Assembly: GCA_964482035.1 (NCBI GenBank)
Contig: CAYZVC010000002.1
Coordinates: 186,001 to 250,000 of the forward strand
Direction of reading: 5' to 3'
DNA length: 64,000 nt
DNA from: JANJWP01 sp964482035
GTDB lineage: Bacteria > Patescibacteriota > Gracilibacteria > BD1-5 > UBA2023
The position numbers were made by a program, and so were the translations under genes. A model generated the notes under the pieces. That model did no database searches and was not told the origin of the DNA. It was given only the letters and a program-made list of their open reading frames with translations. How positions within the stretch are numbered: position 1 is the stretch's first letter; each line of letters starts with the position of its first letter. Of this stretch, positions 57,387 through 64,000 are shown piece after piece.

Positions 57387-59174
57387 ATGGATAAGCAATA
57401 CTACTGGGGGACCGATCTCCGTTCCGGAGAAAAATCCCTCTTTTTGGTGGATTCGGTATTAGACGGATTGAAAGTGAACGTGTACGTCGTTCGCCAATCC
57501 CAAATCACCGAGAATTTTTACCGAGAAGTGAAGGAACGTTGGAAAACCGGAAACGGCCGAATCGACCTCCCTCCCCACGATCACATTATTTGGGATCTCG
57601 AACTGAGTCCTGTAATGCCCGAATTCTCAGGCATCAACCGTCCGGAAGACCGCGATCGCCTTTCGCGTTCGGCCAAACGCGCCCTTACGCGCCAATACAG
57701 CGTGGCGCATGCGGGAATCCTGCGTTCCGAAATCGAACGCTTGGAATTCGAATCTTCCCGTCAGAAGGAATATTCGTACGACCTGGACGAAGTCTCCAAA
57801 CTTTGGGACCGCGCGCTTCTTTTCAGACGGAGAGCCAAGGAAGCGCGCGAGAAATTCGGGAGCGATAGCGGGAACGATTGGCGTGAGCAAATCAGTCCCG
57901 AGGACTTCGCCGTCTTTTCCGCTACCTTGGACTCGATTTTTACCCACTTGAAATCCGTTCGCGATAAGGCGGCTGAAAAACGGAGAAAATCTCAGAACGA
58001 AACTGACAAGGTCTTGAACCGAGAATTTTCCGATATCGAACGCGCGGCGAATTCGTCGAACGAATGGAATGCCGTAAGGGATTCGCTCAAAGCTTTCCGC
58101 GAAAAACTGAAGGTTGCCGATTTATCCAGAGACCAGAGGCAGTCGTTGTTTGCCAAAGTCGATTCCGCATTCGATACCGTTGGGAAACGGCAATCCGAAG
58201 CCCGGAACGAATATGATCGCCAATGCCGTGAGAATTTCGCGCGCAAATCGTCTGAAGCGTCGTCCTTGGAAACGAAGGCGGCAAATTCGACCGATTGGAA
58301 CGAGGTTCGAGAGGAACTGAAGGCTTTCAGGCCTTCGCTCTCCGGATTGAAGCTGAAGAAAGACGATCGCGAAGCCTTGAACCGCAAGATCGATTCCGCC
58401 TTCGAAAGGCTCGGAACCCGTCAATCCGCAGCCCGAAACGAGTATGAAAACGCCTGCTCCCTCAGCGTTTACGTACTTGAACCCAAACTCTCCCGCTGTC
58501 ACAACCTTGCCGTCGGTTCCACTGATTGGAAAGATTCGAGAGAGGAATTCAAATCGGTTGCGGAGGAAATCCGTACGCGCGTCCTTAAGAAAGACCAACG
58601 CGCTCGGTTTCGTGAAAAAATCGATTGGTGTTTCAAGAAATTGAGCGAACGGCAAGACGCAGACCGCAGCAGATATGAAAGGGAGTGTTCGGATAACTAT
58701 TCGAGGCTCTCGTCTCGATTGTCTCGTGCGCTCGATTCTATTAATTTCGCAGAGGATTTTCGTCCCGTTCGGTCGGAATTGATGGAAATCCGCGATTCGA
58801 TAAAGGAGTCGAAACTCACGAAAGAACAGAGATCCGAACTTTTCGATACTTTAAGCGCTCGATTCGATCGGCTGAACGCCCGCCAAACCCAATATTTCGA
58901 AATGAGGAACAGGGAACGGGAGGAACGTCGGTCGGAAGCGTTGCGAGGAATGAGGGAACAAAGGGATCGCCTGGAAAGTTCCATCCGTCATGACGAGGGA
59001 GTCGTATCGGACAAAGAGTCGAAAATCTCTTCTCTGCGCGAAGGCGGACGGTATTACGAGATTCGTGACGGCCTCCGCGCTTCAATCGAATCCATAAACG
59101 AAAAAATCCGCTCAAAAAGAAATCGGCTTGATGATTTGAATGCAAAAATACGTTCGATCGAAAACGATCGCTGA
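57387..59174 (+). CDS. Long coiled-coil repeat protein, DUF349-like repeats (595 aa), ending at UGA
   Basis: After an N-terminal domain (YYWGTDLRSGEKSLFLVDSV) come four or five repeats of about 80 residues with the pattern W..VR..LK.FR..L....L....R..L..KID.AF..L..RQ...R.EYE, similar in outline to DUF349 repeats, then a C-terminal coiled coil. AGGAGG Shine-Dalgarno about 7 bases before ATG. The frame ends at TGA 59172-59174, immediately inside an intrinsic terminator hairpin: the only gene in the window that ends in UGA. If UGA were Gly here it would run over 150 codons antisense into the next gene. Either UGA still terminates here, or the message is non-stop. Function unknown. Confidence 0.75.
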   Translation: MDKQYYWGTDLRSGEKSLFLVDSVLDGLKVNVYVVRQSQITENFYREVKERWKTGNGRIDLPPHDHIIWDLELSPVMPEFSGINRPEDRDRLSRSAKRALTRQYSVAHAGILRSEIERLEFESSRQKEYSYDLDEVSKLWDRALLFRRRAKEAREKFGSDSGNDWREQISPEDFAVFSATLDSIFTHLKSVRDKAAEKRRKSQNETDKVLNREFSDIERAANSSNEWNAVRDSLKAFREKLKVADLSRDQRQSLFAKVDSAFDTVGKRQSEARNEYDRQCRENFARKSSEASSLETKAANSTDWNEVREELKAFRPSLSGLKLKKDDREALNRKIDSAFERLGTRQSAARNEYENACSLSVYVLEPKLSRCHNLAVGSTDWKDSREEFKSVAEEIRTRVLKKDQRARFREKIDWCFKKLSERQDADRSRYERECSDNYSRLSSRLSRALDSINFAEDFRPVRSELMEIRDSIKESKLTKEQRSELFDTLSARFDRLNARQTQYFEMRNREREERRSEALRGMREQRDRLESSIRHDEGVVSDKESKISSLREGGRYYEIRDGLRASIESINEKIRSKRNRLDDLNAKIRSIENDR

Positions 59175-59197
59175 TCCCCCGAAAGGGGGATTTTTTT
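59174..59197 (+). terminator. Intrinsic terminator overlapping the UGA end of the coiled-coil gene
   Basis: ATCCCCC pairs with GGGGGAT around a GAAA tetraloop, followed by seven T residues at 59191-59197. Confidence 0.9.
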
Positions 59198-60140
59198 ATT
59201 TCGAATACGTCTTCACGGCAATCTCGGATTTTCCGAGATACTCCAAAAACCCTTCGAGCGTCACTTCATCCAATGCGACGAGCTCGTCTTGCGGATCGAT
59301 TCCCAAAATGACGTTCTGAGCGAAAGAAACGTCTTCGTGACCGACTTTCGTATCGAACGCCACGACGTTTTTCATGTGGTCGAAATTCTCGGAATCGATA
59401 GTGATACCCTTGGCGGAAAAAGAGAAATCCGTTTCGGTCCCGACGTACCAATAGAAGCCCGAATACGCGAATCACGCTTCGTTGTAGGCGCTCGTCCAAA
59501 TGTCGTACGTTTCTCAATTTCGCGAGTACTTTTCTTTCAAATGTTTCCGAACGTATTCGGCCCAAATGGTCTGATACGCCGAGTCCGTCGCGTTTTCGAC
59601 CCGATGACAGGTTACCAAGTGAAATTCTTCGCCTTGGCATGACGTTGTCGAATGTGGCAAGGCGCGAACCGCAGTCGAAGGCACGAATCGTTTTTGAGAA
59701 TATGACGTCGTTCCGTTTTTCCAAACGCAGACGGATTGTCGAACGATCACGTCTGAAAACCTTTGAATTCTCTGGGGGATGTCCGTTTCGAATTCCTGTC
59801 GGAACGGACAGGATTCGACGAGGTCGTCTTCTTTGTCGAACTCCCGTTCTTTCAATTCTTGTTCGAACCTTTTCCGCTCTTTCTCTGAAAAATTCGGAAT
59901 ATCGCCATTGAAAGCGGCATCGAAAGTTTTCATTACTCGGTCTTCGGAATGTCTGACGGTCGTAATCTTAAAAAGGATTCCCGTCACGTGAGCGTACGCC
60001 GAGATTGAGGTATGCGAATCGTCTTCGAGAGCGAGGATGGCGGGATTTTCAAAAAACCGGTGCTCGAGCGCATGGTTGAAATCTTCGCTTCGAAAGTTCG
60101 TTTCGATGAAGATGAAGATGCGGAGGGTGGTGTTTTGCAT
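59196..60140 (-). CDS. Hypothetical protein (314 aa, two UGA-Gly)
   Basis: A continuous frame from ATG 60140 to TAA 59198-59196 with TGA at 59514 and 59472 read as Gly. The first part is charged (FSEKERKRFEQELKEREFDKEDD), with two Cys (ESCPFRQEF, VTCHRV); the second half (YDIWTSAYNEAGFAYSGFYWYV...) is aromatic-rich and looks folded, ending LVALDEVTLEGFLEYLGKSE. No recognised family, signal or membrane segment. Codon choice is less GC-rich than its argS neighbour. Antisense terminator of argS lies upstream. Confidence 0.68.
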
Positions 60141-60149
60141 GACGAACGT

Positions 60150-60180
60150 TTTAAAAAAAGGACAACCGAAGTTGTCCTTA
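60150..60180 (-). terminator. Terminator downstream of argS
   Basis: AGGACAAC and GTTGTCCT pair around CGAA; on the minus strand a T tract follows. Lies just past the argS stop at 60184. Confidence 0.85.
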
Positions 60181-60183
60181 TGC

Positions 60184-62241
60184 CTAAATCCTCTCCAGCG
60201 TCTCGATGTGCAAGAGTGCCAATCCGTTGTCGATGACCCTCGCCGTGTCGCGGGCGATGGCGAGGCGGGCTTCGACGTTGTCGCCCTTGAGCACCGGAAC
60301 GGCGTTGTAGTACGAATTGTAGAGTCCCGAGAGCGAGAGCAGGTATTCGGTAACGCGCACCGGGTCGTCGTTCTTCGCCGCGCGTTCTACCACGCTTGGG
60401 AAATCGAGGAGCTTCTTGATGAGGTCGGCTTCCACGTCGAGAAGGTCGAGCGCGACTCCCGACGCCACGAGCGAATCCACGGACGGAACGTCTTTGGCGT
60501 ATTTCCTGAGGATGCTTTTCGCACGGCACGAAGCGTAGACCACGTACGCTCCTCCGGCTTCTTCGAAAGCGCGGATGGTCTTTTCGGCGTCGTTCGAGAT
60601 GCCCACCGGCGACTTGCGGTCGCGCTTGAGGTCGTTGAAAACGATCGATCCCACGCCGAGGGCGCGTGCGGTGCGGCGTTTCTCTTCGTCGGAGAATTCG
60701 GCGTTCCCGTCGTATTTCGCCTCGAAATAGGCGACCGTATCGGTGAGGAGCTTCATGATGTTCGAGGCCCCGTCGCGGCTCGAGAGCTTTTTCTTGGTCT
60801 CTTCGTTGACGTAGTAGCCGTGGTAGACGTGGCAGAGGTCGATACCCGCGCCGAACCCGATTTTTTTGGCGGATTCGAAGAGCTTAGCGAAGTGGTCCTG
60901 CTGTTCCTGTCCGACTTCGTAGACCATTTTGACCGGCTTGAAGGTCTCTGCGCGGTTCTTGAGCGCGGCGAGGTCGCGGGTGGCGTAGATAGTGGATTCG
61001 TTCCCCTTGAGAACGACGTAGCGTTCGCGGTTTTCAAGCTCCACGACGTAGGCCCCGATGTCGGCCTCGACTTCTCCCGCGAGTTTGGCGGCGACTTCAT
61101 CGGAAAGGGTTCCGGCGTCGCGGTCGGCGTTGATGGAAGCGATGGCCGAGTCTGCTCGCGCCCGGTCGAAAAGCACGACCGAACCTTCGGCGACCGATTC
61201 CTTCACGAGGTCGCGTCCCAGGTTGGCGTAGAGCGCTTCCGAGGTCAGGTAGTCGTGGCGGATGTCGAGTATGGCGTAGAACCGTTCGAAGTCGGCGAGG
61301 CTCCACTCGATGATTTTCTGCCAGTCGGCGAAGTCGGCGTCGTCGCCGGATTCGAGCCCAGCGAAACGGGCGTCTGACTTGGTTTTGAAATCGGCGAACG
61401 AAGCGGCCATTTTTTCGAACGTCGAAACGTCTCCGAAAATGCCCGCGAGTTCAGCGGAATCTTCGGCGGTCATTTTGGCGTATTCGCCCTCGGAACTCGC
61501 GAATTTCTGTCCCTTGCGGAAGGTCGAGTAGATCGAGAAGAGGAGGTCGTTCTTATTCTCGTATTTCGCAACGTCACCGATGCGGCGGGCGAGGCCTTCC
61601 AAGAGGAATCCCACGCCTCCCCAGTCGTTGAGGTAGTTGATGCGGTGGACGGTGTGCCCCACGGCGTCGTAGAGGTTCGCGAGGACATGCCCGATGATGG
61701 TCGAACGGATGTGTCCGGCGTGGAGGTGCTTGGCGGCGTTGGGCGAAGAGTATTCGATGACGACGTCCTTGTTTTTCCCTTCGGAACCCTGTCCGAATTT
61801 CGTGCCCTGCGATTCGATGGGGGAGAGCGACGCGAAGAGGTACGCCGTGCCGAATTTAGCGTTGACGTATATGCCCTTCTGTTCGACCTTTTCGAAGAGT
61901 TTCGCTCCGTTTTTTTCGACGGTTTCGAGCGCCTTTACGAGATTGGGACAGACTTCGCCCATGTAGCGGTTCTTGTCGGCCTTGATGAGTTCGGTCGATT
62001 TGAAAACCACGTCCGCGCCGAACTGCGCGCGGTCGATGAACTGGATGTCGAAAAGCGGGAGGTCCTTTTTGAATTCCTCCGCGATTCCGGCCGTTACCGA
62101 CGCGCGGATGTCGGCGATGAAGTCGGCCTTTTCCACGTATCCGGCCTCCGCGCGGCTCTTGCGGACGAGGTCGCGCTTGGTTCCCATTTGGGAAAGCGTC
62201 GCTTCGCAGAAGGTGGAGAGGTTGTGGACGGAGTTGGCCAT
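60184..62241 (-). CDS. argS: Arginyl-tRNA synthetase (685 aa)
   Basis: Class I synthetase charging tRNA-Arg. HIGH-type motif EYSSPNAAKHLHAGHIRSTIIG (kept within 20 residues: NAAKHLHAGHIRSTIIG), KMSKS-like region KLSSRDGASN, and a C-terminal DALR anticodon-binding domain ending LYNSYYNAVPVLKGDN. ATG 62241 (MANSVHNLSTF) is preferred over a start 66 bases upstream. No UGA codons in 685 residues; ends TAG. Confidence 0.95.
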   Translation of the reverse strand: MANSVHNLSTFCEATLSQMGTKRDLVRKSRAEAGYVEKADFIADIRASVTAGIAEEFKKDLPLFDIQFIDRAQFGADVVFKSTELIKADKNRYMGEVCPNLVKALETVEKNGAKLFEKVEQKGIYVNAKFGTAYLFASLSPIESQGTKFGQGSEGKNKDVVIEYSSPNAAKHLHAGHIRSTIIGHVLANLYDAVGHTVHRINYLNDWGGVGFLLEGLARRIGDVAKYENKNDLLFSIYSTFRKGQKFASSEGEYAKMTAEDSAELAGIFGDVSTFEKMAASFADFKTKSDARFAGLESGDDADFADWQKIIEWSLADFERFYAILDIRHDYLTSEALYANLGRDLVKESVAEGSVVLFDRARADSAIASINADRDAGTLSDEVAAKLAGEVEADIGAYVVELENRERYVVLKGNESTIYATRDLAALKNRAETFKPVKMVYEVGQEQQDHFAKLFESAKKIGFGAGIDLCHVYHGYYVNEETKKKLSSRDGASNIMKLLTDTVAYFEAKYDGNAEFSDEEKRRTARALGVGSIVFNDLKRDRKSPVGISNDAEKTIRAFEEAGGAYVVYASCRAKSILRKYAKDVPSVDSLVASGVALDLLDVEADLIKKLLDFPSVVERAAKNDDPVRVTEYLLSLSGLYNSYYNAVPVLKGDNVEARLAIARDTARVIDNGLALLHIETLERI

Positions 62242-62351
62242 GGTGCTTGTGGGTTTGAAACGGCTTCGGTCGGACGGTAAGGTTCGTACCGCATAGAACC
62301 GGCGCATTATAGCGAAAAACCTCTCCGAGTCACGGGCAACCGGGACAAAAG

Positions 62352-62382
62352 AAAACCCCTCCGCGAGGGGGAGGAGTTTTGG
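62352..62382. terminator. Terminator between argS leader and the 74-aa gene
   Basis: AAAACCCCTCC and a GGAGG-GTTTT-type arm flank a short GC loop, in a 170-base gap that otherwise holds only the argS leader. Confidence 0.6.
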
Positions 62383-62415
62383 TTCGTGGCAGCCGTCCGT
62401 CCTTTCGGAAGACGG

Positions 62416-62640
62416 TTATCCGGGTTTTACGTCGCGAGTGGCTTTCGCGGCGCGGTTGAAGAGGCATTGAACGACGAGCACCGGTGGTACGTTGAACCGT
62501 TCGGCGGCGTCAAATACCGTTTCGAGCGTCATTTCAGCCAATTCGTTGAATTTCGGATCAGCGTTCAGCGCGGTTTCGATTCCGAGGAAGCTTTCCGCGA
62601 CGGCCGCTTGCGCCCGTTCGTCCGTAATGTCTCCCGGCAT
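62416..62640 (-). CDS. Small hypothetical protein (74 aa)
   Basis: Acidic, helical protein (AQAAVAESFLGIETALNADPKFNELAEMTLETVFD) with one Cys and a basic tail (NRAAKATRDVKPG). Compact ORF with a TAA stop and the ATG (62640) in good context, between argS and ddl. No recognised family. Confidence 0.6.
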   Translation of the reverse strand: MPGDITDERAQAAVAESFLGIETALNADPKFNELAEMTLETVFDAAERFNVPPVLVVQCLFNRAAKATRDVKPG

Positions 62641-62667
62641 GGGAAATCCTTTCTTTTGTATTGGTGG

Positions 62668-63642
62668 CTAAGGATTTTTACGAGATTCGTCCAAGTTGTC
62701 AACTACATTCCGTACGAATTCTTTCAAGCTCGATCCCGTCGCCTTCAGCTGCGCCGGTACGAAACTCGTGCCCGTCATGCCCGGAATGGTATTGATTTCG
62801 AGCACGACGAGTTCGCCCTTGCGGTTCAAAATCATGTCGGTGCGCGAAAGATCGCGGCAATCGCAAGCTCTGTGGACGTCCTTCGCGGTTTGGCGTATCC
62901 GTTCGAAGACCTCGGGTTCGACTTCGGCCGGCGTGACTTCGACGCAGGCTCCTGCCCGGTATTTCGCGTCGTAGTCGAAAAGTTCGCTTTGCGTGAGGAT
63001 GACTTCGGTAGGAACAAGGGCTCGGGCGTCCGTTCCGGTTCAAATGACACCGCAGGTGAATTCGCGGCCGGAGACGAATTCTTGAACCAGGATTTCCTGC
63101 CTTCCGGCGAATTCTTTCGCGAGCACTTCGGAAAGTTCTTCTTTCGACGAGGGTTTGTAGAGCGAAACGCTCGAACCTTCACTTTTCGGTTTCACGATGA
63201 CGGGAAATTCGAGACCGAGCGAATCCAAATCGGTTCGTGCGGTGACGACGAAAGATTTGGGGGTTCGGAAACCGAGCGACGAAAGGCGATCGCCGGTTTT
63301 CTGTTTGTCGATAGTGAGCTCCATCGAATCCGATTCCGAACCTACGAAAAGAATCCCCGCGTCCTCGAGGATTTTCTGAAGCGTTCAATCTTCTCAATAT
63401 TCGCCGTGGATTACCGGGAAGACGATACCGTTTTCCGCGCGGATTTTCTCGACGCCTTCGGATTCGGAGAGGGTTTCGCCGTTAAAATCCCAGACGATTT
63501 TGTCGGACGAGCCCGATACCGTGACTTTCCTCGCGTCGATTCCCGCCGAAAGGGCGGCTTTGAAAACGTTTTCCGAAGAAACGAGGGAAACGGCGCGTTC
63601 GCTTCAGGGTCAACCGCCGAATACGAAGAGGGGAGCGGGCAT
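62668..63642 (-). CDS. ddl: D-alanine-D-alanine ligase (324 aa, at least five UGA-Gly)
   Basis: ATP-grasp ligase making the D-Ala-D-Ala end of the peptidoglycan stem. The N-terminal motif reads GGGPGSERAVSLVSSENV, where two Gly are TGA; next VFPVIHGEYGEDGTLQKILE, two more Gly as TGA; then MELTIDKQKTGDRL, VIVKPKSEGSSVSL and EFTCGVIGTGTDA (TGA 63040). The C-terminal LVVLEINTIPGMTGTSFVP holds metal-binding residues. Only about a third of the gene is visible under the standard code. Stop TAG 62670-62668. With MraY and UppS it shows that this cell makes peptidoglycan. Confidence 0.95.
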
Positions 63643-63685
63643 GGTTTGCGGATTTGAGGAGAAATTCGAAACCGATTATGCCGTC

Positions 63686-64000
63686 TTATTTCGAATTTTC
63701 CACTTGGGAACCGATAATCGAATCGTGAAATTCCCGCCAATCCGAAAACTGCCGTATCGCCTTTCCGCCGTACTGCTTCCTTACGGGATTAATGAGGAAC
63801 AGGGTTCCGTCGTACCGGTGTTCGAGCTTCTGCGCGAGCGAATGGCTGTCGTCGACGATTCCCGAAATTTTCGGGAAAATATCCAGGAGCAACCGGGCTT
63901 TCCATGCGGTGGATTCCTCATGGGGAACGGACGACGGCCGCATGATTACCGGTGCGGGTTCGTATCCGTTTCTTTCGAACCAGGCGGCGGTTCCCGCATA
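63686..64000 (-). CDS. C-terminal part of a HAD-like or phosphatase-fold protein, cut by the right edge
   Basis: About 104 residues are visible, open at the right edge. It reads YAGTAAWFERNGYEPAPVIM, then HEESTAWKARLLLDIFPKIS, IVDDSHSLAQKLEH and YDGTLFLINPV, ending GSQVENSK with TAA 63688-63686. The VDDS and late-domain layout suggest a HAD-type hydrolase (metal-binding DD loop), but the catalytic N-terminal Asp motif is outside the window. Low-confidence function. Confidence 0.6.
   Translation of the reverse strand, partial: YAGTAAWFERNGYEPAPVIMRPSSVPHEESTAWKARLLLDIFPKISGIVDDSHSLAQKLEHRYDGTLFLINPVRKQYGGKAIRQFSDWREFHDSIIGSQVENSK

Noticed and set aside
57387..59174. Calling the coiled-coil protein an SMC or RecN homologue
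   Set aside because: No Walker A or ABC signature; only repeated helices.
1..64000. UGA read as tryptophan or selenocysteine
   Set aside because: UGA falls on invariant glycines (Walker A, MraY GDxGS, zwf EKPFG); Trp positions use TGG; no SECIS-type or catalytic Cys pattern.
1..64000. tRNA, rRNA, tmRNA or CRISPR genes
   Set aside because: Scanning by eye found no T-loop and acceptor pairing set, no rRNA blocks and no regularly spaced repeats. A tRNA search program would be decisive.

Overview
This 64 kb window reads as a chromosomal piece of a Candidate Phyla Radiation (Patescibacteria) bacterium of the Gracilibacteria/Absconditabacteria type, because UGA is translated as glycine (code 25). 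The evidence is internal: conserved family glycines fall exactly on in-frame TGA codons in an ABC ATPase Walker A loop, MraY (MGDVGS), glucose-6-phosphate dehydrogenase (EKPFG), DNA ligase (LGIPEVG), D-Ala-D-Ala ligase, an FKBP and others, while almost every gene ends in TAA or TAG. Base composition looks GC-rich by eye. Coding density is high, with no rRNA, tRNA, CRISPR array or insertion sequence seen. The genus cannot be named from sequence alone.

Layout. 1-11.2 kb: a signal-peptide protein (partial), ClpC, a kinase-fold protein, pyruvate kinase, prepilin-like protein 1, then zwf, pgl and gnd, so the oxidative pentose phosphate route is present. 11.3-15.8 kb: a decayed coding remnant beside a 1225-residue prepilin-like protein 2. 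15.9-26.5 kb: FKBP lipoprotein, RNA m5C methyltransferase, TerC, prepilin-like protein 3 (RCC1 propeller), smpB, uppS, ruvX, rplI, nusA, and a secreted 3D/peptidoglycan-binding protein. 26.5-33.3 kb: a 1175-residue EAL-domain protein, a candidate small RNA, RNase R, rsmE. 33.2-44.3 kb: C39-like secreted peptidase, prepilin-like protein 4 (fibrinogen-like domain), ligA, a hidden small gene, two paralogues with a peptidoglycan-binding-like motif, a LysM protein, mraY. 44.4-52.9 kb: an AbrB-like regulator, membrane fusion lipoprotein and RND pump, then MFS transporter, GDSL lipoprotein and a lone ABC ATPase. 52.9-64 kb: a toxin-antitoxin pair, several unknown proteins (two with 21-bp tandem repeats, one with coiled-coil repeats), argS, ddl and a partial gene.

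How the parts fit. Wall synthesis (uppS, mraY, ddl) and wall-binding proteins (3D, LysM, C39, GDSL) suggest a real cell envelope. Four unlinked prepilin-like genes share an N-terminal pilin core but carry unrelated adhesive C-terminal domains, which looks like a modular surface-display set suited to a host-attached or predatory cell. The EAL protein could tie surface behaviour to cyclic-di-GMP (inference).

The least explained signal is a family of four intergenic palindromes at about 23.9, 32.4, 46.6 and 50.1 kb. Their long stems differ completely in sequence yet stay paired, around a nearly invariant apical core (GCAGCGACTT...TAGGAG). This is the best candidate here for an undescribed structured RNA or DNA element.
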